Assembly: GCA_030538185.1 (NCBI GenBank)
Contig: JAUNUK010000001.1
Span: 608,296-672,295, forward strand
Reading direction: 5' to 3'
From: Actinomycetaceae bacterium
Lineage (GTDB): Bacteria; Actinomycetota; Actinomycetes; Actinomycetales; Actinomycetaceae
Length of the DNA: 64,000 nt
Shown here: piece by piece, positions 1 to 8,431 of the stretch
How the letters are laid out: every line of letters starts with the position of its first letter
Position numbering within the stretch: position 1 is the stretch's first letter
The notes under the pieces: model-generated
Database searches by the model: none
The model's input: the letters and a program-made list of their open reading frames with translations, nothing else
Told to the model about the DNA's origin: nothing
Translations under genes and position numbers: made by a program

Positions 1-1141
1 GCAGAAACTCCTCTGGATCGAACCGTTCCTCTGGGCCGGGGCTGACGGCGTCGAGGACGCGGGGGTCTGCGAGTGCGGCGAGTGAGAGGGAGACGCCTTG
101 CCAGATGGAGTCGCGGGTTCGGGGGTCTGAGTCGATCATCGCCTGCAACGAATCCGCCCACCCGGTCGCCGCCCGAGGGTTCGCGGTGAGGATCGCGACC
201 GCATCGGACGCTGCGGCAGGGTCGAGGGTCCACCGGAACAGTTCAGCAGGCGCACGCTGGTCGAGAGCTGCGGCGTGGAGCAGGGCTTGGAGGGCGGTGC
301 GGGTCTTCCCCTCCCAGAAGTCCCCGCCCTCGACACCGCCAGCAGAGAGGCCGGTGCCAGCGGCGAGGCCGGTGGCGCGGATCATCGCCGTCAGCGGGTC
401 TTCGCACCCGCGGATCGGTGACCATCGGAGTCCTGCGGGGACGCCTTCGGCGAGGTGCTGTGGATCGAACACCGCCACCGGCCGCCCTTCCGCGCTTCGC
501 GCTTTCAAAGTGGCGGTGAGGTTGTCGGGGCGGGTGGAGGTTGTGACGACGGCGCCGGGGGCGTCGAGGATCGCGTTGATGACCACATGCAGGCCCTTCC
601 CCGAACGTGGTGGCCCGATCAGCAGGATCGAGTCCTCCACACTCGCCCACACGCCCACATTCCTCGACGCACCGAGAAGGTAGCCGACATCGGTGACCGC
701 AGGCTGCCCGATGGAGGGACGGAGTTGCCCGGCCCGCCGCAGCAACGCCTTCTCCGATGCTGCGGTGGTGACGTCGGTGCGGGTGGCGATCCCGACGATC
801 CGGTACGGGTCCACCTTCGTCTGCCGGGCGTGCTCACGGAAGAACCGCCACACCCACCACCCCGCACCACCGACCGCGACAATGAGGACACCGGCGACGA
901 CCCAGTACGCCACCGGGTTCAGCCCGTCGGCACCGAGCGCACTGCCGGGGTCTGCGGGGTGCAGGATCACGCCGAGGCCGGCTTCGATCCCGCCCGCCGG
1001 CTGCACGGCCCCGGTGACCCAGGCAGTGATCGTGCCCGCAACGCGGAGGATGACGGCGAGGACGGCGGCGGCGATGAGGGCGATGATGCCGAGGTTCGCC
1101 AGCTCATCCCCAAGCGCCCCACCCTGCCGCGGCGTGCTCAT
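1..1141 (-). CDS. VirD4/TraG-family conjugative coupling protein (C-terminus beyond window)
   Basis: About 380 N-terminal residues are visible and the frame stays open to the left edge. Two membrane segments lie near residues 15-45 and 78-100. They are followed by a soluble domain with a Walker A motif, GPPRSGKG, near residues 176-183, preceded by LLI and followed by LHVVI, as in type IV coupling ATPases. Such proteins bring the relaxase-DNA complex to the secretion channel at the inner membrane. The ATG overlaps the stop codon of the upstream gene (ATGA), so the two are probably translationally coupled. VirB4, VirB6-like and SCO6880 genes in the same orientation support the assignment. The Walker B region is not in the window. 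Confidence 0.85.
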   Translation of the reverse strand, partial: MSTPRQGGALGDELANLGIIALIAAAVLAVILRVAGTITAWVTGAVQPAGGIEAGLGVILHPADPGSALGADGLNPVAYWVVAGVLIVAVGGAGWWVWRFFREHARQTKVDPYRIVGIATRTDVTTAASEKALLRRAGQLRPSIGQPAVTDVGYLLGASRNVGVWASVEDSILLIGPPRSGKGLHVVINAILDAPGAVVTTSTRPDNLTATLKARSAEGRPVAVFDPQHLAEGVPAGLRWSPIRGCEDPLTAMIRATGLAAGTGLSAGGVEGGDFWEGKTRTALQALLHAAALDQRAPAELFRWTLDPAAASDAVAILTANPRAATGWADSLQAMIDSDPRTRDSIWQGVSLSLAALADPRVLDAVSPGPEERFDPEEFL

Positions 1142-1728
1142 TGGATTCTCCCGACGGTGACAGTGCCGGAGATGCGGCCGAGGAGGATCACTTCACCCGT
1201 CACCGCAAGCGCGGCCTGCTCTGCGGTGAGGAGGGTGCGGGCGGTGCCGTCGCTGCTGGCGTCGGTATGGGCGTGGATGATCGCGACGGCGACATCCTCA
1301 CCCGGCACAAACCCTGCCCCTGCCACCTGATGCAGCACCGGCTGTGCGGCTGGCACCGGAGGCGACACCACCGAGGCTGGTGCTGGGGTTTCCCAGGGTT
1401 TCGGGGTGGGGCGTTCGCGGGGTGGGGTGATGATGTCGGTGAACGTTGACCCGTCTGCCTCGTGTACCTGCACGCGCAGCGGCGACCGGTACTGGGCGGT
1501 GAGGGCGTCGAGGATGGTCGGGAACGCTTCGCGCCGCCACCCCGGAGCGAACGGCTCAGGCAGATACGCCACCCCGTCGACCGTGACCGACATTGCGCCG
1601 TCAGCGGTGATGGTGAACTCCACCACCGGCACGACGACCGGTCCACCGGGCTCAGCCTTCGGTGGCTTCGGCGCTTTTGGGGGTTGGTGGTCGGGGTGAG
1701 TGCGGCGGTAGCGGGGCTTCGGCGTCAC
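1138..1728 (-). CDS. Hypothetical 196-residue element protein upstream of the coupling protein
   Basis: The frame extends further upstream, but a GTG at 1728 preceded by GAGAGGAA at good spacing is the best start. The first ~40 residues are basic and proline-rich. The middle (VEFTITADGAMSVTVDG) looks like a beta-rich domain. A proline-rich linker follows, then a C-terminal part of about 70 residues. I see no membrane segment and recognise no family. It overlaps the coupling-protein start by 4 bp, so it is probably a soluble accessory factor of transfer. A copy of the RYGCACCT octamer lies 38 bp upstream of the start. Confidence 0.7.
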   Translation of the reverse strand: MTPKPRYRRTHPDHQPPKAPKPPKAEPGGPVVVPVVEFTITADGAMSVTVDGVAYLPEPFAPGWRREAFPTILDALTAQYRSPLRVQVHEADGSTFTDIITPPRERPTPKPWETPAPASVVSPPVPAAQPVLHQVAGAGFVPGEDVAVAIIHAHTDASSDGTARTLLTAEQAALAVTGEVILLGRISGTVTVGRIQ

Positions 1729-1766
1729 AGGGTTCCTCTCCGTGGAGTGCAGTGGTGTCGCCAGGC

Positions 1767-1774
1767 AGGTGCGC
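1767..1774 (-). promoter_or_regulatory. RYGCACCT octamer, site A
   Basis: Reads GCGCACCT on the minus strand, 38 nt before the GTG of the 196-residue gene. It is one of eight intergenic copies in the element, each in front of a minus-strand unit. Confidence 0.5.
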
Positions 1775-1882
1775 TCGCGCCGCCCCCGGAACGCAGGTGG
1801 GAGGGCACGAACCTGGGGGTGGTTCGTGCCCTCCCGTGCCGACCCGCAGTATTGGGGGTGCCCGTGGGTCGGCAGTCTGTGG

Positions 1883-4800
1883 TTAGTCCTCCTTTGCTCC
1901 CTCGAACTGGGCCTTGAACTCCTCGAAGGCTTCGTCTTCCTCGCGGACGTATCCGGCGCGGTCGCGGGCGATCGCGAGGCGACGCCCGAACAGCAGCACC
2001 CCACCGGTGGCCGCGGCGATCAGCCCGCCGGCAAGACCGAGCGGCCACCAGTCGCCGCCGCCGGTGTGAGCGAGTTCACCGGGAGTGCCCGGTTTGCCCG
2101 GCTTCTCTGGGGTGTCGGTGACGGTGGTGGTCTCATCTGGTGCGCCGCAGACCCCACGGTGCAGGATCGTGCCGTCCTCAGCGGTGACGGTCTCCACCCA
2201 GTAGTAGATGCCCACACGGTCGAAGATCACGTCGTCGGAGCGATACTCACCCGGCCCATCGAGATCAATCGTGGTGGAGGTGAAGACGAGTTCTTCCGGG
2301 GTGCAGCTCGCGATGGCACTGTCCTGCCGGTACGCCTCGAACACCAGGCGTGCCCCGTCGGGGACGGTGCCGGTGACGGTCGCGACATCATGCGCCGGCT
2401 CGCCGAGCTGCACGGTCGCCACCGCGTTGGTCTTCACGATCAGCTCCTCCGGCTGCTCCTTCACCACCGTCGTCTCACCCGGCGCCCCACAAACACCCTC
2501 AGCGATCACCTCACCGTCGGCGTTGTAGAGGGATTCGACCCAGTACACATTCCCCGGCTCGGTGACGGTGGTGGTGCCGGAACGGTAGACACCAGCCTGA
2601 GTGACCGGGATCTCCTCGCTCTCGAAGAACGGCACCTCACACACTGCCCCGGCGTCTGCCGGGTGAGGTCCGTAGGCACGGAACACCAGGTACGCGCCGT
2701 CGGGAATCTTCGTGCCCTGCACGAGCGCGGTATCCGAGAACGGTTCGCCGACGAACGCTTCCGGTATCGCTTGCGTCACTACCGACACGGGGATATCGGT
2801 GCCGGTGGGTGGGACGTAGAAGCGTTCCAGCACATCCGCCGGAGACGACGCATACGGCTGCACCCGGTCATCGCCTGCGAAGGTGGTGACGAGGACGTAG
2901 AAGCCGGGCTCGGTCGGCACGATCTTGTCCTCATCCGTGTACCCGAGCTTGTAGACCCCATTGCGTGCCGGCGTCATCAGCTCCGCCAGCACCGGCGCAC
3001 CGGTGAGGTCGAGATCATCCGTGAGTTCAGTGTCAGTGGCGAAGGGTCCGTATACGGTGTGGTGGAGCTCGTCGACGTCGGCGTTCCAGTAGCCGTCGCC
3101 GGTGAAATCGCCGTGGTTCGCCGGGAACCCGGTGACGGTGATGACATCGAAGGCGCGTCCGCCGGGTTGCACGTTGTACTCCCGCATCAGCGAGGTCACC
3201 GTGACCGGCCACCGCACCGATGTCGTCTCCACGCTGATCCCGTACTCGTCCTGCCAGTCGTTCGCGAGATAGTCGCGCACCCACTCCGGCTGCGTAGCCT
3301 TCCGAACCTCCCACACCCAGGTCACGAACCCGCCCGTCGGCACGACAACTGACGGGGACGTGTAGGCGCCGGGGCCGTCGGCGGTGACCGTCACCGTGCC
3401 GAGCGGCACCGCGTTCGGGTCGATGCCGGAGTGCTGCGTCGGCGGTAGCGTGCCGGGCACCTGGTAGGCGGTTCCCTCGAACACCACCGGAATGAAAGCG
3501 CCGTCCTTCTTCAACCACGCACCATTGCTGCTGCTGACGGTGATCGTGTCCGTGAGTGCGTCACCGGGGACAGCGAGGCGCTGATCCGCCTTGGAGACAG
3601 CTTCGGGCTGGAACGGCACGACCGAGGTTTCAGTGACTTGTCCGAAGCGGTCGGTGAACGAGTCGGTGAGGTATTTCGCGTTCTCACCGTGCGCGGCTTT
3701 GTCGATGCTCCACACCCACGTGTAGAACCCCGACTCCGGCGCAACGATCGTGCCCGGCGACGTATACGACCCCGCACCCGTCAACGTCACGCTTTCGGTC
3801 CCCGTCACGGGTGCTCCGGCAGGTGGGGTGTCGGCTTCGGCAGGTTGCTCATCGAACGGCCCATACAGGGTGCCGGTTGCGGTTACTTCGATCGGTGACC
3901 CGTCGAGGTGAATCCAGGTGCCCTTCGACACCGACACCGTGAGCCCATCCACGAACGCATCACCCTCCGCGACGTAGCGGGAGGCGACCTGGGTGGTGAT
4001 CTCCGGCTGGAAATCCAACTCGATCAGCGGCGACTCCGCCGACGCCGACAACCCGGTGGATGACCCGGCGACGGCGGCGATCAGACGCTGCTTCCCAGGG
4101 GTCGTGTAGAGATCAAGCGCCGCACCATACCCGGCCGCGGCGATGTTCATCGACGCGCCGACCCGGTATGACGGCACACCGTCTGCTGGGGTGCCGGTGA
4201 TCGGGTGCGCTCCGGCACCGATCGTGCGCGAAGAGGAACCGTCAGCGAAGACCGCATCCGACAAGGTCGCAGCCCCGGTGAGGCCTGCGGGGTGGGTGGC
4301 GACGGTGAGGGTGCCGGCGTACTGATCCGCCATGTCCAGGCTCAGGGACAGTGAGGGGTCGGTGACGGCGTACACGGCGGCGTTCTGGCGCATCATGTCC
4401 AGGTTCGCGAGGATCGTGCTCCGCTCCGACGCTGGCGCCCGCCCGACGTAGTAGATGTCGCCGGACATGCCGTGTGAGTTGTAGGTGCCGGCACTCGTGA
4501 TCGACCATACGAACAGAGCGACCGCCGCAGTCGTATTCGGGTCTCCTGACTGTCCCCACCGATCCAGCACATAGTTCAGTTCCGCGAGCTGCTGCCGAGA
4601 CAGCGAATCCAGTGACGTGATCCGCTCCGGCCCGTAAGTCTGCGCGAACGGTGAATCGGCATCGAGGTCCGCACAGTACGCCTGCCTGCCATCAACGTCG
4701 GTGTTGTAGGCACCGAGGAACCCCATTCCGATGTCGTACCCGACACCGAGGCTGCCTGCATGAGCCGCCGGCGCATTCAGTGCGAGCGACCCTGCCAGCA

Positions 4801-4927
4801 GGAACAGGGCCAGCAGCACCGAGAGCCAGCGCCGCACCCCCGTTCTGGGTGGCGCAGCCTCCGGCTGCGAGGTGTGGGCGAGTGATCCTGACACGAGATA
4901 CCTCCTGGTGTTTTCCATCAGCGACAC
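1883..4927 (-). CDS. Large LAHTG-anchored surface protein with Ig-like repeats
   Basis: Protein of 1014 residues from a GTG start (GAAGGCGA lies about 9 nt upstream); an ATG three codons later is possible. A twin-basic N-terminus and a hydrophobic stretch near residues 35-57 form a signal peptide ending AAHA. An N-terminal domain has YCADL (Cys85) and a later TTAAVALFVW stretch, which resembles thioester (TQXA) adhesin domains but lacks the glutamine. About five beta-sandwich repeats follow; three carry GFYTWVW-like or VYWVE-like strands and two end in VCGAPxETT. The C-terminus has LAHTG (952-956), a LAXTG-type sortase signal, then a membrane helix. It then ends in a tail of about 30 residues that turns acidic, which is unusual for a sortase substrate. 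Its place inside the transfer operons suggests a mating-pair adhesin; this is inference. Confidence 0.85.
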   Translation of the reverse strand: MSLMENTRRYLVSGSLAHTSQPEAAPPRTGVRRWLSVLLALFLLAGSLALNAPAAHAGSLGVGYDIGMGFLGAYNTDVDGRQAYCADLDADSPFAQTYGPERITSLDSLSRQQLAELNYVLDRWGQSGDPNTTAAVALFVWSITSAGTYNSHGMSGDIYYVGRAPASERSTILANLDMMRQNAAVYAVTDPSLSLSLDMADQYAGTLTVATHPAGLTGAATLSDAVFADGSSSRTIGAGAHPITGTPADGVPSYRVGASMNIAAAGYGAALDLYTTPGKQRLIAAVAGSSTGLSASAESPLIELDFQPEITTQVASRYVAEGDAFVDGLTVSVSKGTWIHLDGSPIEVTATGTLYGPFDEQPAEADTPPAGAPVTGTESVTLTGAGSYTSPGTIVAPESGFYTWVWSIDKAAHGENAKYLTDSFTDRFGQVTETSVVPFQPEAVSKADQRLAVPGDALTDTITVSSSNGAWLKKDGAFIPVVFEGTAYQVPGTLPPTQHSGIDPNAVPLGTVTVTADGPGAYTSPSVVVPTGGFVTWVWEVRKATQPEWVRDYLANDWQDEYGISVETTSVRWPVTVTSLMREYNVQPGGRAFDVITVTGFPANHGDFTGDGYWNADVDELHHTVYGPFATDTELTDDLDLTGAPVLAELMTPARNGVYKLGYTDEDKIVPTEPGFYVLVTTFAGDDRVQPYASSPADVLERFYVPPTGTDIPVSVVTQAIPEAFVGEPFSDTALVQGTKIPDGAYLVFRAYGPHPADAGAVCEVPFFESEEIPVTQAGVYRSGTTTVTEPGNVYWVESLYNADGEVIAEGVCGAPGETTVVKEQPEELIVKTNAVATVQLGEPAHDVATVTGTVPDGARLVFEAYRQDSAIASCTPEELVFTSTTIDLDGPGEYRSDDVIFDRVGIYYWVETVTAEDGTILHRGVCGAPDETTTVTDTPEKPGKPGTPGELAHTGGGDWWPLGLAGGLIAAATGGVLLFGRRLAIARDRAGYVREEDEAFEEFKAQFEGAKED

Positions 4928-4947
4928 GAGCCGGTCGCCTTCACACC

Positions 4948-4955
4948 AGGTGCAC
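4948..4955 (-). promoter_or_regulatory. RYGCACCT octamer, site B
   Basis: Reads GTGCACCT on the minus strand, 20 nt before the GTG of the surface-protein gene, in the 36-bp gap after dprA. Confidence 0.5.
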
Positions 4956-4963
4956 CATCGTCC

Positions 4964-5998
4964 TCACCGGCCCAGGCCCGGCCCCTCATGCTGAGCAGAG
5001 GGAGTCGGGGTGTCGAGGGGGTCGGCCTCGAGCCCCGCAGTGCGCCGCACTACCCGATGAGCTCCATCCCGCACCCCGTCGAGGAGGCCACGCACATCGT
5101 CGTACCCGGTGATGACCGTGGCGAGGCCGTCACGCAGCAGGCGGTGACACCCCGCGGACGATGCGCTCGTGATCGGGCCAGGGATCGCCCCGACCGGCCG
5201 GCCGAGTTCTGCGGCGCGGGCGGCGGTGTGGAGGGTGCCGGAACGGTAGCCGGCTTCCGCGATGAGGACGGTGCCGGAGAGCGCGGCGAGGAGCCTGCCT
5301 CGTTGCAGGAACCTCCACTTCGTCGGGGCCGCGCCCGGCGGCATCTCCGACAGCAACAGGCCGTCCTTGCCGACACGGGTTAGCAGATCAGAGTGCCCTG
5401 CCGGATACGGCCGATCCAGGCCGCCTGCGAGCACGGCAACCGTGGAGCCACCGGAGGTGAGCGCGGAACGGTGCGCGGCACCATCGATCCCATACGCGCC
5501 ACCAGACAACACCACTCGGGAGTCGGCGGCCGCTGACTGCACCAGCTCCGTGGTGGCGTGCTCCCCGTAAGCGGTGGAGGCCCTGGCTCCGGTGACGGTG
5601 AGGCGATCCCACACCGGACGGCTCAGCAGCCCGGTGTCGCCTTTCGCCCACAACGCCACAGGTTCACCATCACCGAGCGCGTCAATCCCGGCAGGCCACT
5701 CAGCATCGCCAGGGATCAGCACCCGCATCCCATGCCGCTCCGTCTCAGCAAGCACCCGCTGGATTTGTGCGGCGTCGAGGCGTGGTGCGAGGCGTCGCTG
5801 CCAGGTGTCACCATCCGGCCCTGCCGGGATTTCATCGGCGAGGACACGGGCGACTGTTTCGGATGCGCCGACGGTGCGGATCATCCGCCCCGTCACCGCA
5901 TCTCCTGGTTCGGACGCGATAGCGAGGATGATCCTCGCGGTGCGCTCCTCTGCTGCCAGCTCGTTGATCGTATCCATCAGTGCTGCTCCCTCGGTCAT
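4964..5998 (-). CDS. dprA: DprA/Smf-family DNA-processing protein
   Basis: Protein of 344 residues with the Rossmann-like DprA core: RVLIPGDAEWP, then VTGARASTAYGEH, LSGGAYGIDGAAHRSAL, VAVLAGGLDRPYPAGH, LLSEMPPGAAPTKWRFLQR and VLIAEAGYRSGTLHTA. DprA proteins bind incoming single-stranded DNA and load RecA. The first ~100 residues are a short helical N-terminal part, and no C-terminal winged-helix domain is evident. Here it sits between VirB4 and the surface-protein gene, so it probably handles single-stranded DNA during conjugative entry, not natural transformation. A chromosomal dprA would be expected elsewhere. No octamer copy precedes it. The 159 bp upstream hold no gene I can support. Confidence 0.88.
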   Translation of the reverse strand: MTEGAALMDTINELAAEERTARIILAIASEPGDAVTGRMIRTVGASETVARVLADEIPAGPDGDTWQRRLAPRLDAAQIQRVLAETERHGMRVLIPGDAEWPAGIDALGDGEPVALWAKGDTGLLSRPVWDRLTVTGARASTAYGEHATTELVQSAAADSRVVLSGGAYGIDGAAHRSALTSGGSTVAVLAGGLDRPYPAGHSDLLTRVGKDGLLLSEMPPGAAPTKWRFLQRGRLLAALSGTVLIAEAGYRSGTLHTAARAAELGRPVGAIPGPITSASSAGCHRLLRDGLATVITGYDDVRGLLDGVRDGAHRVVRRTAGLEADPLDTPTPSAQHEGPGLGR

Positions 5999-6157
5999 GG
6001 CGAATCAATCGAGGGATAGGTACGAACCAGCACGCCACAACAGCTGCCGTGAGCGAGACGGAATACGGGGAACTTACACCCTCACAACACCCCACCAATC
6101 GGCTGAGATCGCCGGAATCACGCGGAATCAGGGTTCAGAAATCCTGAACTCGGCCGT

Positions 6158-7636
6158 TTAGCCCTTCATCCTTGCTGTGGTGTCGAACGCTGCGAGCTCG
6201 GCCGGATGGAGCTGGTGCTGCACAACGAAGGAGCGTTCCTTGATACGCCAGAGTCCTTGCCCGGTGCCGAGCCCAGGAAGGAGTTTCTGTTCGGTGCCGG
6301 TGAGCCCGAGTGCTGCGGCGGTGGCTCCAAGCTGGTCAGGTTCTTGCCGGTAGATGATCCTCGTCTCCGCATTCGCCAGAAGCGAGTTCGCGAGGGCGCG
6401 CATCGCGGAACCGGAGTCACCGACATTGTCGAGGTCGGTGAGCTTATGGAAGATCAGCATGTTCGCGATCCCGTAATGCCTGGCAAGCCGCCATTGCGCG
6501 TCCATACGGCGCAGGAGAGCTGGGTAGGCCATGAGTCGCCAGGCTTCGTCGTAGATCACCCACCGGTGCCCACCATTCGGGTCCATCAGCGCCGACTCCA
6601 TCCACGCGCTGGAGCAGGTCATCAGCACCGAGATCAACGTGCTGTTCTCCGCCACCCGCGACAAGTCCAAACTCACCATCGGCAGCGATGGATCGAACCG
6701 CACGGTCGATGGCCCATCGAACAACCCGGCAAGATCACCCGCCACGAGGCGACGGAGGGCGTGGCCGACGAGCCGGCCATCCTCAGCCAGCCGTCCATCC
6801 GTGTCGGTCGCAGAGTCGGGGCTTAGGATGCGGTCGACCACCATCGGCAAGATCGGCACGTCAGCGGTGCGGACGGTGTCTCTCAGGGCGAGGTCGATCG
6901 CGGTGTGCTCTAACGGCGACAACACCCGATCCAGCACGGTTTCTGCGAGTGCGCCGATGAGTTCCCGACGGCGGGACGCGACTTGCGCCGCCCATTCCGC
7001 ATCGCTCACCCCGGACGGCCGGTGGCCCTCATCAAGCGGATTGAGCCTGTTCCGGAGCCCGTGCCCGAGCACGATCGCCCGCCCACCGACAGCCTCCGCA
7101 ACCGCCGTATGCTCGCCCTTCGGATCACCGGGCACATACACGCGGCGACCGAACGGGATCGACCGTGTGTAGAGGCTCTTGGCGAGTGAGGACTTCCCGG
7201 AGCCGACGATGCCAGCGAGGACGATGTTGGGGGCCGTGATGATCCCGCGGGCGTACAAGGTCCAGGGGTCGTAGACGAAGGAGCCGCCCGAGTAGAGGTC
7301 TTGGCCGATGAACACGCCGTCAGCGCCGAGGCCGCCTTCGGCGAGGAACGGGTACGCGCCCGCGAGCGTCGCCGACGTGTCCTGATGCCGCGGCAACCGC
7401 AACCGCCCCGGCGTCCGCAACGCCGCCACCCCTGGTTCGCCGGCGGCGGGCAGGTAGGTGGTGTTGCGGCGTTCGGCACGCTCCGCCGCGACCCGTTCGC
7501 ATTCCGCTGTCTGCTCGGCGCGGCGAGCGTTGGACTCGATCTTCGCGGCAGCGTGCTTGCGTGCTTTCCGCTGCCGACGGCGTTCCCCGGCCGGTTCGAC
7601 CAGCGCCGCGGTATGGAGCTTCTGCCGATCGCTCAC
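6158..7636 (-). CDS. VirB4/TraC-type conjugation ATPase
   Basis: Protein of 492 residues. The basic N-terminus (residues 15-55) is rich in Arg, Ala and Glu. The ATPase domain begins near residue 105, with Walker A GIVGSGKSS (142-150) and Walker B VIYDEAWRLM near 350. The C-terminal part has a conserved-looking RIIYRQEPDQL and a GLWRIK segment. It is shorter than classical VirB4 because the N-terminal half appears to be provided by the separate SCO6880 protein encoded two genes upstream, as known for actinobacterial type IV systems. The start overlaps the stop of the upstream gene by 4 bp. It energises assembly of the conjugation machine at the membrane. Confidence 0.88.
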   Translation of the reverse strand: MSDRQKLHTAALVEPAGERRRQRKARKHAAAKIESNARRAEQTAECERVAAERAERRNTTYLPAAGEPGVAALRTPGRLRLPRHQDTSATLAGAYPFLAEGGLGADGVFIGQDLYSGGSFVYDPWTLYARGIITAPNIVLAGIVGSGKSSLAKSLYTRSIPFGRRVYVPGDPKGEHTAVAEAVGGRAIVLGHGLRNRLNPLDEGHRPSGVSDAEWAAQVASRRRELIGALAETVLDRVLSPLEHTAIDLALRDTVRTADVPILPMVVDRILSPDSATDTDGRLAEDGRLVGHALRRLVAGDLAGLFDGPSTVRFDPSLPMVSLDLSRVAENSTLISVLMTCSSAWMESALMDPNGGHRWVIYDEAWRLMAYPALLRRMDAQWRLARHYGIANMLIFHKLTDLDNVGDSGSAMRALANSLLANAETRIIYRQEPDQLGATAAALGLTGTEQKLLPGLGTGQGLWRIKERSFVVQHQLHPAELAAFDTTARMKG

Positions 7637-8415
7637 AGCGCCCGCCCCCGAGACACCGAGGAGGACTGCGATGGTGCGAACCAGTCGTCTTCCTCTTCGA
7701 CCACCGGTGCGTGCCTGCGCGACGGTGAACGGCTCGGCGCAGCCCCCGTCACCGGAGCTCTTGCCTCCCGCTCTCGTGGTTCCGGGTGGGCGCGGAGCAG
7801 GGAGACGTGCCCATGGTCATGGTTGTAGGTCAGCGTGTACGCGCCTGCGGTGGTGGTGTGGTCGAGGGGGCCGGTGGGGATGGTGTCGTAGACGTATCCG
7901 TTGACGAGCGCGGCCTGTGTGGTCTCCTCGCCCATGTCGAACCCGGCCAGATGCTCGATCGCCGCATCAGTGCCGTCACGGTCGATGATCGTCAGCACCT
8001 CGTCGGCGTCCTGGCCTTGCAGGAACACCACGCTCACCCACCGCGACACCGGCCCCGGTGCTGTGGGGGCGAGATGCCAAGCGATCCGCCCTGAGGCGGA
8101 CATTGCCGCATCCACCCGGTCGTGCACCCCGTCCAGCAACGCCGCGGCCTGCTGCAGTTCCGCGGTCGCGGCGAGAACGTAGGTCGCACCGGCGGTCTGA
8201 TCCCCGGCGTCATCGTGCGCGCGCACCTGATTGTGTGCGTGGGCGGTGGCGAGCTGGTCGAGCACTTGCCGGAGCGAGCGCACCCCGGCAAGGAGATTAC
8301 CGAGCACGGCATAGGTGTCGACGGGGTCCTCGAACACGCGGGAGGCGTGCGCGAGCCCACGGAGCGCTTCGGAGGCTTCCGCGGCGTCCGTGGTCGGGTT
8401 CTGGAAGGTCGGCAT
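7633..8415 (-). CDS. Hypothetical 260-residue protein in the transfer operon
   Basis: No family recognised. The N-terminal half (1-110) looks helical, alanine- and leucine-rich, with an initial TDAAEASEALRGLAHA segment. The middle (residues 115-205) looks like an alpha/beta domain with VSRWVSVVFLQGQDADEVLTI and a TLTYNHDHGHVSLLRAH strand pair. The last 45 residues are basic, then acidic and probably disordered. There is no signal peptide or membrane helix. It lies between SCO6880 (17 bp upstream) and VirB4 (4-bp overlap), so it is co-expressed with the secretion ATPases and is probably a cytoplasmic partner of them; this is inference from position. Confidence 0.7.
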   Translation of the reverse strand: MPTFQNPTTDAAEASEALRGLAHASRVFEDPVDTYAVLGNLLAGVRSLRQVLDQLATAHAHNQVRAHDDAGDQTAGATYVLAATAELQQAAALLDGVHDRVDAAMSASGRIAWHLAPTAPGPVSRWVSVVFLQGQDADEVLTIIDRDGTDAAIEHLAGFDMGEETTQAALVNGYVYDTIPTGPLDHTTTAGAYTLTYNHDHGHVSLLRAHPEPREREARAPVTGAAPSRSPSRRHAPVVEEEDDWFAPSQSSSVSRGRAL

Positions 8416-8431
8416 GACGGGCTCCTGTCAT

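Noticed and set aside
1742-3352. Long plus-strand frame opposite the surface-protein gene
   Set aside because: It is a GC-rich shadow with Arg/His-rich low-quality protein. The minus strand has a signal peptide, repeats and a sortase motif.
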